NCBI GenBank assembly: GCA_003994795.1 | Contig: AP018269.1 | Location: 682,001-746,000, forward strand | From: Cylindrospermum sp. NIES-4074 | Lineage (GTDB): Bacteria; Cyanobacteriota; Cyanobacteriia; Cyanobacteriales; Nostocaceae | Length of the DNA stretch: 64,000 nucleotides | Reading direction: 5' to 3' | Shown here: positions 41,571 through 50,553 of the stretch, piece after piece | How the letters are laid out: the number at the start of each line of letters is the position of its first letter | Numbering within the stretch: position 1 is the first letter of the stretch | Made by a program: the position numbers and the translations under genes | The notes under the pieces: model-generated | What the model saw: only the letters and a program-made list of their open reading frames with translations | The model's database searches: none | What the model was told of the DNA's origin: nothing

Positions 41571-41659
41571 GGACTTACGCAAAATCATGAAGAAATTAAC
41601 CGCAGAGGACGCAGAGGACACAGAGGAATAAGAGTTTGGGAGAGTTCTTGCGTAAGTCC
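41571..41659. mobile_element. Short inverted-repeat element (MITE-like)
   Basis: GGACTTACGCAA at 41571-41582 matches TTGCGTAAGTCC at 41648-41659 as a perfect 12-bp inverted repeat. About 65 bases lie between them, including the ACCGCAGAGGACGCAGAGGA tract. A 9-base direct repeat CTAGAAATT lies at 41562-41570 and 41661-41669, one base from the right end. Looks like a small non-autonomous element, unrelated to the 195-bp element. Confidence 0.75.
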
Positions 41660-41771
41660 TCTAGAAATTGGACTTGTTGCCAAAATCTTGGTTGATTTTT
41701 TGGAACCACAGATGTAGACGCAAAGCGGCTTGCCGAAGGCTACACAGATGAACACAGATAATTTAATAAAT

Positions 41772-42893
41772 TTAGTCAAGATTTTGACTACTGATCTGCT
41801 GGAGTTGGTCTTCAATGGCTGCTAAAAGTTGATTTTGCTGCCAATTATGGCTCAGGTGGGCGGCTATACAAGCAGCACCAGCACCCATACCTTCTTTGAC
41901 AAAGCCCTGTTCATAAGCGCGGAGTTGGGGATAAGAGGAATCAGCAAAACTCAACTGCGTGGCTAAGAGGGGAGGGATTCCTGTATCCTGATTGTTATTT
42001 TTTCCCAAGTTGAGGGCTAAATCAACTGTAGCGCCTGTGGCATCTTCTGCTACCCAGCGGGTTGTGCCTACGACTACTGCTTCTGGTTGCCAAGATAAAG
42101 AGTAAGATTGGGCGATCGCTTTTATGAGCGCATAAACAGCCAGCATTTGTGTACCACCAGCTAGTAACACTCCACAACTACGACTAGCGGCGATCGCCAT
42201 TCCCGCTACCACCACCTGCATCGGATCACCCACAGCCGCCACAAGTTGTAGGGGATCTAGGGAATTTTGAGTTTTTTGTAACCCAGCTTGTACCACCGCC
42301 CACTTTTGTTCATGGTTACAAACAGGGTGGCTACTATTAACCTTTCCTACCGCTTCTATACCCAAGCCAGTTAAAATTGCCAGGGCGGTTGTGGTGCCAC
42401 CAACGACGCACTCACCTAAAATTAAATACCCCTGTGAGATATTGGCACTCAGTTGAGAACCCCAAAGCAGCCCTTGTTCCAGTAAGTGGCGTACTGTGGC
42501 TATATCCATAGCAGCACCTTGACTTAAACACTTAGCAGGAGTGCCACCCAAATCAATTACTGGCACAGCAGGAGATTGGGGTAAACCCGCATTAAACAAA
42601 TAAACTGGGATTTTGAGCGTAGCAACTACAGCACGGGAAATCACCACAGGGGAAGCACCCGCAGCCAGCGGTGGTAGAGGATACTGAGGTTTTCTTTGGG
42701 CACCGTAATATAAAAATTCGGCATCAGCACAAGCAGTATATCGTCTATCTTCTGGAGTCCGACCAGCCGCTGAAATCCCTGGAATCAAACCTGTTTCCGT
42801 AAATCCTAAAACACAAGCAAATACAGGTAGACTACCGCGATATCGCCCTAGCCACTCTTCACCCTGTTCTATTTGCGTATAAATGCCAATCAT
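41772..42893 (-). CDS. cobT: Nicotinate-nucleotide-dimethylbenzimidazole phosphoribosyltransferase-type protein (CobT, cyanobacterial/archaeal form)
   Basis: About 373 residues from the ATG of MIGIYTQIEQGEEWL; the TTG eight codons earlier is unlikely. Family marks: VFACVLGFTETGLIPGISAA GRTPEDRRYT, PLPPLAAGASPVVISRAV, GECVVGGTTTALAILTGLG, GVLLAGGTQMLAVYALIKA and GVKEGVGAGA-like FVKEGMGAGA. These proteins belong to the TIGR00303-type group thought to make alpha-ribazole phosphate for the lower ligand of cobamides; cyanobacteria use pseudocobalamin, so the base attached is probably adenine. The assignment is by family pattern. No other cobalamin gene is adjacent. Confidence 0.85.
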   Translation of the reverse strand: MIGIYTQIEQGEEWLGRYRGSLPVFACVLGFTETGLIPGISAAGRTPEDRRYTACADAEFLYYGAQRKPQYPLPPLAAGASPVVISRAVVATLKIPVYLFNAGLPQSPAVPVIDLGGTPAKCLSQGAAMDIATVRHLLEQGLLWGSQLSANISQGYLILGECVVGGTTTALAILTGLGIEAVGKVNSSHPVCNHEQKWAVVQAGLQKTQNSLDPLQLVAAVGDPMQVVVAGMAIAASRSCGVLLAGGTQMLAVYALIKAIAQSYSLSWQPEAVVVGTTRWVAEDATGATVDLALNLGKNNNQDTGIPPLLATQLSFADSSYPQLRAYEQGFVKEGMGAGAACIAAHLSHNWQQNQLLAAIEDQLQQISSQNLD

Positions 42894-43138
42894 AAGTTTG
42901 TTGTGATCAATGACCAATGACCGTTCGGCTGACGCTCACGGCGAAGCCAACGACCGAATTTTAGATTTTAAATTTTGGATTTTGGATTAAAGATTCAAAA
43001 AGGGTGACAATCCCCGAATTTATGTGTGAAACCAATCTAAAATCCCAAATCTAAAATTAAATGACAAGTATTTGACTTGATTGCTGAGGCCAATCTAAAA
43101 TCTAAAATCCAAAATTGTTCGACCTGTTTGACCAATGA

Positions 43139-43876
43139 CTAAATTTCATAATCCATCAAAACCTGTACCCAATTTGGTGGACGAGAAATGGGATTTCCCA
43201 GGCGTTCCAGCAGTAGCCATGCTACCAGATGTACCACAAACAAGTAGATTAAGTTATTGATGGCAATCAACGCCACCGCGCCCACCTGAATCAAAAATAC
43301 ACTTGGGCTTGCTAATAATCCCAACTTCAGGAATATCCACTCTGTGATAGCTGTCACCTGGTTAATCACATAAATCCACAGGTCTTCACCCGAAAGGACG
43401 GACAGTAACCACAGGCGAAAAAACACCCCTAAAGTACCCAACAAAGCACCTAAAGTGATGGAAACAATCCAAGAAACGCGACGATGCCACGTCACCCCCA
43501 AAAGTACGCCCATAAAACCATAGGGCATCACAAAAAGCAGACTGCGAAGAGGCCCCATCAACACAGCTAGCAGCAACCCAGAGGTAACTGCTGCCATCCA
43601 GGCTGCGCGTCTACCCCATCGCAGGTAAACTAAGGCGATCGGCACGGGAAAAAATATCCGCAAAAGAGGCCCTAAAGGAAAGTAGAAATTAATAAACCAA
43701 ATCAAGCTAGCTGTACTGGCTAAAAAGGCTGTTTCCACCATCCTCAAAGGTGCATCAACCTTCAGTTGGGGTTGCATTAACTGCTCTTGTTTGTCTAACC
43801 ATTGATTACCAGGCGTTTGAGAATCAGGAGTTGGGTCTTTCTCTGGTTCATCTGGCAGAGAATCTAAAATACTCAT
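43139..43876 (-). CDS. DUF2232 membrane protein
   Basis: About 245 residues from the ATG of MSILDSLPDEPEKDP; a TTG three codons upstream overlaps the previous gene's end and may be the true start. A disordered acidic head (to about 38) is followed by several membrane helices: FLASTASLIWFINFYFPLGP, VTSGLLLAVLMGPLRSLLF, ITLGALLGTLGVFFRLWLL and VALIAINNLIYLFVVHLVAW. DUF2232 (YybS-like) is a membrane family of unknown role. It directly follows the Crp/Fnr regulator gene on the same strand, within 10 bases, so they are co-transcribed. Confidence 0.85.
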   Translation of the reverse strand: MSILDSLPDEPEKDPTPDSQTPGNQWLDKQEQLMQPQLKVDAPLRMVETAFLASTASLIWFINFYFPLGPLLRIFFPVPIALVYLRWGRRAAWMAAVTSGLLLAVLMGPLRSLLFVMPYGFMGVLLGVTWHRRVSWIVSITLGALLGTLGVFFRLWLLSVLSGEDLWIYVINQVTAITEWIFLKLGLLASPSVFLIQVGAVALIAINNLIYLFVVHLVAWLLLERLGNPISRPPNWVQVLMDYEI

Positions 43877-43885
43877 ATTTGACAA

Positions 43886-44584
43886 TTAAACGATCATTCT
43901 TTCTAAGGCTGACAAATCGGGAATACAAATAACGTCTTGATCCCGTCTAATCAAGCCTTTTTTTTCTAGCCTTGTCAATACTCGTGTAACTGTTTCCCGC
44001 GCCAGTCCACTTAAACTACTCAATTCCCGGTGAGGTAAATTGGGGATTTCTGTACCTGTGTGCGCTTTTTTCCCCTGTCCTTCTGCCAAAAATAGCAACG
44101 TGTCTGCCACCCGCGACTGACTATCAGATTCCCGCAAACGTAATCGCCGATTCACTTGCCGTAATCGTCGGGCCATCAGTTGTGCCAATCTAACACCTGC
44201 CAAGGGTTCTATATGAAGTAACTTGACAAAATCCTGAGCAGGCATACTGCCAATCACCGTAGGAGCCAGAGTAATCACATCTGTGGAACGAGGTACTTCA
44301 TCTAGCGCCGCCATTTCGCCAAACAATTCTCCTTTACCGAGAATATTCAGCGTTACCTCTTTCCCTTCCATGTTGTAGGTGCGAATTTTTACCCATCCGT
44401 CCCCAATAAAATACACTGAACCGCCCCAGTCATTTTCCAGCAGAATCACTTGATTAGCTGGGTGAGAGCGAGTAACAAGATGGGTGAGAGCTGTTTCCAC
44501 CACCGCTTCTGGCAACCCTTGAAAAAAGGGAGCCGAGGTCATCCAGGGATGAGCGGATGGCTGCAAACTATATCGGTCTTCCAT
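43886..44584 (-). CDS. Crp/Fnr family transcriptional regulator
   Basis: 232 residues. The cyclic-nucleotide-binding-like barrel spans about 15-140 (ILLENDWGGSVYFIGDGWVK, LGKGELFGEMAALDEVPRST), then the dimer helix (RLAQLMARRLRQVNRRLR) and the winged HTH with LPHRELSSLSGLARETVTRV LTRLEKKGLI. The GELFGEMAALDEVPRST pocket resembles the cAMP phosphate-binding cassette and keeps the Gly-Glu and an Arg-Ser-Thr, so it could bind a nucleotide. It is not NtcA, whose recognition helix differs. Likely a regulator in one operon with DUF2232. Confidence 0.9.
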   Translation of the reverse strand: MEDRYSLQPSAHPWMTSAPFFQGLPEAVVETALTHLVTRSHPANQVILLENDWGGSVYFIGDGWVKIRTYNMEGKEVTLNILGKGELFGEMAALDEVPRSTDVITLAPTVIGSMPAQDFVKLLHIEPLAGVRLAQLMARRLRQVNRRLRLRESDSQSRVADTLLFLAEGQGKKAHTGTEIPNLPHRELSSLSGLARETVTRVLTRLEKKGLIRRDQDVICIPDLSALERMIV

Positions 44585-44919
44585 TAGGTGATCTTTATCA
44601 AAGCTGCTAGATACACAATAAACAAGAGCGTTATTTTAAGCCTAAGCTATGAAAGCACAGCCCTTTATCTAAAGAGAAAACTAAATTATGTTACATAAAA
44701 ATGTGACAAGAGTGTTTTTACTCAACAATCTTTACCTATGGGTATGAGCCTAGTAAGATTTTTGCAAAAAACAGTGTGTAATCTGCTGAAGTATTTTTTT
44801 GGAGTTAACTGCACTACAAATTCAATTAATTAATTACTTAAGTATATAGGAAAACAAAATCAATGATACTCAAGTTAGTTCATTTTTGTCTGCTCATTTT
44901 AGCAAGTTTCATTGACCCT

Positions 44920-44969
44920 CCCACGGCTGTGAAACTAACGCTAGGCTCAGTTTTACAAAAAGCCGTGGG
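44920..44969 (-). repeat. Inverted repeat at the 3' end of the tnpB remnant
   Basis: CCCACGGCT (44920-44928) pairs perfectly with AGCCGTGGG (44961-44969) around a 32-base loop. The structure starts one base after the tnpB-remnant stop and is followed in that direction by GAGGGTCAATG. This fits the right-end hairpin of an IS200/IS605-type element, which in intact elements forms the end of the guide (omega) RNA. Confidence 0.65.
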
Positions 44970-44970
44970 A

Positions 44971-45318
44971 TTATTGTCCCCATGCTGCATCTAAGCAATG
45001 CTTACCTAGTATTCCTCTAGACAATCCAATCAATTTTAAATCCTCACCTAAGATTGTTTTAGCTTGGTCGCAAAGTTTGTGTGCTACTTGCTAATGAAAG
45101 TATTTACAAGTATTAGCAATATGTTTATGCGGTTTTGCCACTTTCTTTTGAGCTTCGCGCCAATTATTTGACCCTTTTACTTTGTGACTAACTCTTTGTT
45201 GCAGCAATTTAAGCTGGCGTTGGATGTCTATAAAAAATTTAGGGCGCTTGACACAAAGATTATTAGAAGCAGCAATAAAACTTATTAATAGCACGTCTAC
45301 AGCTAAGGCTTCAGCATG
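44971..45318 (-). pseudogene. tnpB: tnpB remnant of an IS200/IS605 (IS1341-type) element
   Basis: Minus-strand pieces match the middle of TnpB: LAVDVLLISFIAASNNLCVK RPKFFIDIQRQLKLLQQRVS, HKVKGSNNWREAQKKVAKPH and KHIANTCKYFH. A TAG at 45091-45093 is followed in the same frame by QVAHKLCDQAKTILGEDLKL IGLSRGILGKHCLDAAWGQ and TAA at 44971. The first part holds the RuvC-I region (LAVD in place of GIDLG), and the second reaches the RuvC-II region. The N-terminal half, zinc finger and RuvC-III are missing. Inactive relic. Confidence 0.82.
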
Positions 45319-45996
45319 AGGCATAGGTTGAGGCGCAGTTCTTTGTGAACATCGCTGCTAGTAGTCTGTTAGGGGTTTCATTAAAGATATCCTTTCATTG
45401 GCGGTTTTTTATCCAAAATCGAAGGAGTTAGATGCGTAAACTCTGACGCGCAGCGCGGCATAACCCAATATCTTGGGTGAAAACGAGATTCTAAAAGCCG
45501 CCAACTAGCTTTGGCTGACCAATGTTGGACAGGTTTTCCTAAGGCAACTTTGACAGGCTGAGGCTGATACCAATTTTAGATGCAAGCAAGAATTTTAGAT
45601 TTAGGATTGGGAATACTCATTTCAAGCCTGTTTCTTTGATTTGAAACCAGATGACCTATCTCAATTTAGGATCATACAAGGGCGCAAAAATACGGTGAAT
45701 GTATGGAAATTAATTACCCTGTCACCGCATCTTCAATTCTCCGCGTCAGTCTACGCCGTTTTTTTTGGGTTTCCTGACTACTAGCAGAACTGCGGAATAA
45801 CTTTTGTATTCCTAGACTACAATTAGCTGTCAAGCTAATCTTCTAAAACAAGCACTGATTGACAATAGTCTCTACTCTGAGCAATCTATAACATAATTGC
45901 CCTTATAAGTCTCAGTAGCAGCTTTTGCCACTTGGAACTTCGGTAATTGGCGAACCCATACAAGTTGATGTAAATTTCTAGCTAAGGTAATTTAAC
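45319..45996. other. Stretch upstream of the Hsp70-like gene
   Basis: 678 bases. On the minus strand a startless frame of about 65 codons (45383-45582) reads NWYQPQPVKVALGKPVQHWS AKASWRLLESRFHPRYW..., protein-like in composition but of no family I recognise; possibly a decayed gene. The last 400 bases hold the promoter and leader of the Hsp70-like gene, with AAGG about 10 bases before its GTG start. Confidence 0.4.
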
Positions 45997-48900
45997 GTGA
46001 CTTCCCGTGCAGATGAAACTCAAAAACTGATTGCAGACATTGACAATTTACTTGCCAGCAGTGGTAAGCGCCTGTCTAGGCTGCTGTCTGGTCAGGCGCA
46101 AGAGCCAAAAGAAGTTTTACAACGAGTTCGTGACTTTCTTGTGCGGCTAGGTGAGAGTGAGGTGTCGGAGGAAAGTGTTCAAAGCCAATCTTCTGAACAG
46201 CCACTATCACCTTTGTTGGCGAGATTTGTTGAGCAGGGTAATAACCAGTCTCCATCAGAATCTCCGCAACTCAGCCAAGAGCAGAGTACTTTTGAGGTAG
46301 GACAATTAAAAAGTGAATTTTCAGTATTGATACAGCCCTTACAAGCGGAATTATCAGGGCTGTTGCAAGAGCGAGCAACTCTTGTTCAGGAAATTAGACA
46401 GCTAGAACAAAGGCGACTGCAAAACTTTTCCTTAACGCAGCAGTTGGCAAATCAAGAGCAGATGATTTCTGAATTCTTACAGGTGTTGATGAATCGCTTA
46501 GTGCCAAATTTAACGTCACATTTGGGACAAAATTTAGCAAATTCCCCTGCTTCTACCACAGTCAGTGAGAATGCGGTTCTAGAACCTGTAACACCAGCGG
46601 CTCAACCTTTTTTAGAATCATCAGATCAGGTGGAGCAGTTAGCAAGGCTGGCTAGGGAGTTGGATCAACGCTTAGTTTCACTAGATGGAACTGTGAATGT
46701 TGTTTTTGAGGCTATACAACGCAACATTAATACTTATCACCAATCCTTATCGCAAGCGCTGGCAAGAATGCACAGTCAAGGAATGCAAGGTGAACAGTTG
46801 ATGGCTAGCTTTCTCAACAATTTAACCCAGTATTTGCAGCAGCAGTCTCTTGTTTTCCAGCCATCGTTCCTTGAGGTTGAAAATCAAACACTACCTTCAT
46901 CGCCGCCGTCGCTTGACTTAGTAGAGGTACAGCCAGCCTCTAGCAGTGCTGAGGTGACAACACAAAAGTTAGAATTAATACAATTAAATCAGGTGTCTTT
47001 ACCTGCTAATTCGCCTGAGACAGAAGCTACTGCCATTACAGAGGATATGGAGGCAGTGCTTTCGCCGCTTGGTACAGATGAGCCTCCAACTTCAAATATT
47101 CCTACTGTTACCAGCACAAGTGTTGAGTTAGTGGGTGATGAGGTAGACGAACTTTACGCTAGTTTGTTTGGGAATAAGGATTCTGTTAACCTTGATGTTG
47201 GGGTAACTCCACAAGCTGTTATTAACGAGTTATCTGTTGTAGAAACAGTTTCCTCTTCACAAGAAGCGATCGCCAACAATACACTCAATCTCGATTCCCC
47301 AGAAGCAGCGATCGCCAACAATACACTCAATCTCGATTCCCCAGAAGCAGCGATCGCCAACAATACACTCAATTTAGATTTCCCAGAAGAAGCGATCGCC
47401 AACAATACACTCAATCTCGATTCCCCAGAAGAAGCGATCGCCAACAATACACTCAATCTCGATTTCCCAGAAGAAGCGATCGCCGATAATACACTCAATT
47501 TAGATTTCCCAGAAGAGGCGATCGCCGATAATACACCTGTAACCCCAAGCAATATAGAGGATTCTGTGGTCAGTCTGCCAGATCCTTGGGTTGAAGAAGC
47601 AGACAACAATGCTCCCTCAGTAGAAATTGTAGATGCGATCGCGCAATCCCCAAACTCATCATCACAGTTATGGGAAACACTCTTCTTTGAAGAAAATACA
47701 CAGCCACAGTCAGAAGTCACAGCAACGGATAGCTTCTCTGAAGAACTCGATTCTCAGCCATCAAGTTATGACACAATTACAGTCTTAACTGACTTATTGG
47801 TTGATGTTGGCAGTAGCCAGCAATTACCAGAAGTAGTATCCCTTGTAAATCATCAAGCAACCATAGCACCAAAAACTCCGGTAGTGAAATCGGAAGTAGT
47901 GATTCAAAATGAGGTGCAGGAGCATCCGTTAGATAACTACATCCCTGCTTCCCCACAAGAAAATTTGCTTTCCCTAGAGGAAATGCAGCCTAGCACTGTA
48001 TCTGATATTGTTCTGGACACAGAGCAATTGCAGCAATTAGATCGGGATTTGGCTAATTTTGATGTCCTGGATACAGAGCAATTGCAGCAATTAGATCGGG
48101 ATTTGGCTAATTTTGATCAGCAGGTAAATTCCCCATCGCAGCCAATAACTAACTTAGATGAACTCCGGGCAGCTGCTCCTAGTAGCCAACAAGTAGAGAA
48201 TACCTCAACGGTGGCTTTCTCAGGTTTGGAGATTCCTCAGCCGGAAGCTGATGTAGACTTCAGCCCCAAAATTGAAAAAAAAAAGGAAGCTACAATTCCC
48301 GAAGAAGAAAGTTCTTGGCTCTCAATTTCTAACTCAATCAATAATGATGTCCCGCACAATGTTGTTGATGGGGTTTGGTATCTAGGAATTGATTTAGGGA
48401 CAACTGGGATTTCTGCGGCATTGTTAAATCGCTCCGGTTGCGTTGTCTATCCTATTTACTGGTCGGCAGAAGACCAGCCAAGTGCAACTTCCTTTCAACA
48501 ATCATATCGATTACCAGCCGAGGTTTATCTACCTAGAGCTTCTGTACCGCACTCTGAAACTGAAAGCACAGAAGGGATGGAGCAGATTGCACCTGCGGCA
48601 GTCGCTCAGGATAAAACATCTGAGAATCTAGCTAGCACTTCTGTAGCAAACCCGACAAATAATCTCTACTCAGCGCAGTTGAAGCCCTATTTGCAAGTAG
48701 CTATACCCTACAAGAATACAAAGCAAAAATGGGAACCTGTTTTGCAATTAAACGATTTTTCTGCTGGGCCTTTGATTTGGGTTGTGCGATCGCTCTCCAA
48801 ACTGCTATTAACTCTCAAATCTCATCAGGCTAGCACCACTCCAGCTTTAATTGCTAATGCTGTGGGTTTAGACGCGCAAACTTTTTTGAATATTATCAAT

Positions 48901-50301
48901 AATATTGCTGGTGTGGTCTGCACTTGTCCCACTAGCTGGTCAGAACAATATCGCTTTAATGTGCGGGAAGCTTTACTCAATAGCAAACTCGTCTCACATC
49001 CACAACAAGTATTGTTTGTGGAGGAAGCGATCGCCAGTTTACTGCCAGAACTAGATAGTGCGAATGCTGAATCAGTCCAATTAAGCGATCGTCAAGGATT
49101 ACGTCCGCTCAAAAACAGCACTCATCCTCTTATTGGCAACACCTTATCAATCAATATTGGGGCTACTGCCACCGAAATGGCCTTGGTTGATTTGCCAGAA
49201 AATCTGGGGCAATTAACACACAATGATTTTATGCTCCACGGTTTTGCCTATGCTGGCAAGGGAATTGAGCAAGACATTATCTGTCAGCTACTGTTACCAC
49301 CCAAATCTCGACAACCGCGTTCGGAAACGCTCTCTGATAGCACAACTACTTCTAATAATCCTTGGCATTGGCAACCAGCCACTCCCGGTATAGACCAGAT
49401 GCAGTGGCAGAGTTTAGGGTTGGAAGGATTAGAATTACCGCGAGTTGGGGAGCCTGATATTACTGCTCGGATTCGCCTCCAGCAGCGTCTGGAAAGCTCC
49501 CTGCTAGGACAAGCGGTATTGGATGCGGCCCTGGCCCTGAAGCTGATTTTGCAGCACCAAGAATCTTTTACCCTGGAATTGGCTGATCAACGGTGGGTGT
49601 TGCAGCGACGAGAATTGGAAAGTCAGGTGTTTGTCCCCTTTGTGCGTCGTCTGAACCGAGAACTTAATAAGTTATTGGTAGCTCGTGGGATTCCCACAGA
49701 AGCAATTAATCAAGCGATCGTTACTGGTGGGGTAGCGGCGATCGGCACCGTGAACCGTTGGTTACGGCAAAAACTCCCTAACGCCAAGATTATTCAAGAT
49801 TCATATCTGGGGGAAAACGGCGCTCCCAATTGTAGTCGGGTGGCTTATGGTTTGGCTATGTTGCCTCTACATCCCCAGGTTTTAGACGTACCCAGGCAAC
49901 AGTACACAGATTATTTCCTGTTCACCGAATTGCTCAGACTTTTGCCTGATCGCTCCCTTTCTTTTAGCGAAGTTATCCAGTTATTTGAGGGACGCGGCAT
50001 CAATACCCGCACTTGTCAGCAGCGGCTGCTGGCTTTCTTAGAAGGTGAATTACCGTCGGGTTTAATTCCTTCAACCCAAGACTCTACTTGGCTAACCCAA
50101 AATTCCCAACAAAATCCTGACTACCAAGCGATCGCCGCCATACCACTTTTTGAAAAACAAGGAAGTCTCACTTACCGTCCCAATTCCCAACAACTACTAT
50201 CTCTCGGTCGCTATCTGAGTAGCATCAAAGCGAGTACTCAGCAATCGCTAGAAGAACCATATACGGTTAATTTCGTCCTTGCAGCACAACATCAAGATTA
50301 A
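45997..50301 (+). CDS. Large Hsp70-like protein with N-terminal coiled coil and repeat linker
   Basis: 1434 residues from a GTG. Residues 1-300 are helical with a coiled-coil-rich part (LKSEFSVLIQPLQAELSGLL QERATL). Residues about 300-790 are a low-complexity acidic linker with a 14-residue tandem repeat and a duplicated 18-residue block. From about 793 an Hsp70/actin-like ATPase appears: phosphate-1 motif YLGIDLGTTGISAALL (Asp799), a phosphate-2-like SINIGATATEMALVD near 1052 and the adenosine motif VTGGVAAIGTVNRWL near 1243. About 150 residues follow. It has no typical peptide-binding domain, so it is not DnaK. Similar long Hsp70-like proteins occur in filamentous cyanobacteria with unknown function. 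It stands alone on its strand. Confidence 0.82.
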   Translation: MTSRADETQKLIADIDNLLASSGKRLSRLLSGQAQEPKEVLQRVRDFLVRLGESEVSEESVQSQSSEQPLSPLLARFVEQGNNQSPSESPQLSQEQSTFEVGQLKSEFSVLIQPLQAELSGLLQERATLVQEIRQLEQRRLQNFSLTQQLANQEQMISEFLQVLMNRLVPNLTSHLGQNLANSPASTTVSENAVLEPVTPAAQPFLESSDQVEQLARLARELDQRLVSLDGTVNVVFEAIQRNINTYHQSLSQALARMHSQGMQGEQLMASFLNNLTQYLQQQSLVFQPSFLEVENQTLPSSPPSLDLVEVQPASSSAEVTTQKLELIQLNQVSLPANSPETEATAITEDMEAVLSPLGTDEPPTSNIPTVTSTSVELVGDEVDELYASLFGNKDSVNLDVGVTPQAVINELSVVETVSSSQEAIANNTLNLDSPEAAIANNTLNLDSPEAAIANNTLNLDFPEEAIANNTLNLDSPEEAIANNTLNLDFPEEAIADNTLNLDFPEEAIADNTPVTPSNIEDSVVSLPDPWVEEADNNAPSVEIVDAIAQSPNSSSQLWETLFFEENTQPQSEVTATDSFSEELDSQPSSYDTITVLTDLLVDVGSSQQLPEVVSLVNHQATIAPKTPVVKSEVVIQNEVQEHPLDNYIPASPQENLLSLEEMQPSTVSDIVLDTEQLQQLDRDLANFDVLDTEQLQQLDRDLANFDQQVNSPSQPITNLDELRAAAPSSQQVENTSTVAFSGLEIPQPEADVDFSPKIEKKKEATIPEEESSWLSISNSINNDVPHNVVDGVWYLGIDLGTTGISAALLNRSGCVVYPIYWSAEDQPSATSFQQSYRLPAEVYLPRASVPHSETESTEGMEQIAPAAVAQDKTSENLASTSVANPTNNLYSAQLKPYLQVAIPYKNTKQKWEPVLQLNDFSAGPLIWVVRSLSKLLLTLKSHQASTTPALIANAVGLDAQTFLNIINNIAGVVCTCPTSWSEQYRFNVREALLNSKLVSHPQQVLFVEEAIASLLPELDSANAESVQLSDRQGLRPLKNSTHPLIGNTLSINIGATATEMALVDLPENLGQLTHNDFMLHGFAYAGKGIEQDIICQLLLPPKSRQPRSETLSDSTTTSNNPWHWQPATPGIDQMQWQSLGLEGLELPRVGEPDITARIRLQQRLESSLLGQAVLDAALALKLILQHQESFTLELADQRWVLQRRELESQVFVPFVRRLNRELNKLLVARGIPTEAINQAIVTGGVAAIGTVNRWLRQKLPNAKIIQDSYLGENGAPNCSRVAYGLAMLPLHPQVLDVPRQQYTDYFLFTELLRLLPDRSLSFSEVIQLFEGRGINTRTCQQRLLAFLEGELPSGLIPSTQDSTWLTQNSQQNPDYQAIAAIPLFEKQGSLTYRPNSQQLLSLGRYLSSIKASTQQSLEEPYTVNFVLAAQHQD
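47263..47540 (+). repeat. 42-bp tandem repeat carrying HIP1 in the Hsp70-like gene
   Basis: Six full copies and a partial seventh of a 42-base unit, each with one GCGATCGC. The unit encodes EAIANNTLNLDSP-type 14-mers (variants EAAIANN, EEAIANN, EEAIADN; SP/FP ends). The GCG-ATC-GCC codons give Ala-Ile-Ala. The first HIP1 is at 47266-47273. Confidence 0.93.
48010..48117 (+). repeat. Direct duplication of an 18-residue block
   Basis: Two adjacent 54-base copies encode VLDTEQLQQLDRDLANFD (48010-48063 and 48064-48117), differing at two synonymous bases. A recent in-frame duplication in the linker of the Hsp70-like protein. Confidence 0.92.
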
Positions 50302-50553
50302 CGCCTCAAAACAATTTCATCTGTCAGGAATATGTAAAGCAGAACGCGCTCACTGGCCAGTGGGCGCGTATTTGTTACATTTTTGTGAAATCTGCTTACG
50401 AAAAAACACCGTAAATTTAAAATACCCTGCCCTAATGAAAAGATTGTGTAAATTTGTGGTATTTCCCTTTTTTTTTGGTTGAAAAATTGTGTACATTATC
50501 ACTCAGTAGAATTTAGTAGAAACGACTAAACAAGTAACAAGCCAAGAAAAATT

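Noticed and set aside
45383-45582. Minus-strand frame with ALGKPVQHWSAKASWRLLES
   Set aside because: No start codon and no family recognised; noted only in the description of the gap.
47154-47720. Minus-strand open frame of 188 codons
   Set aside because: It lies antisense within the tandem repeats of the Hsp70-like gene and owes its length to repeat composition.
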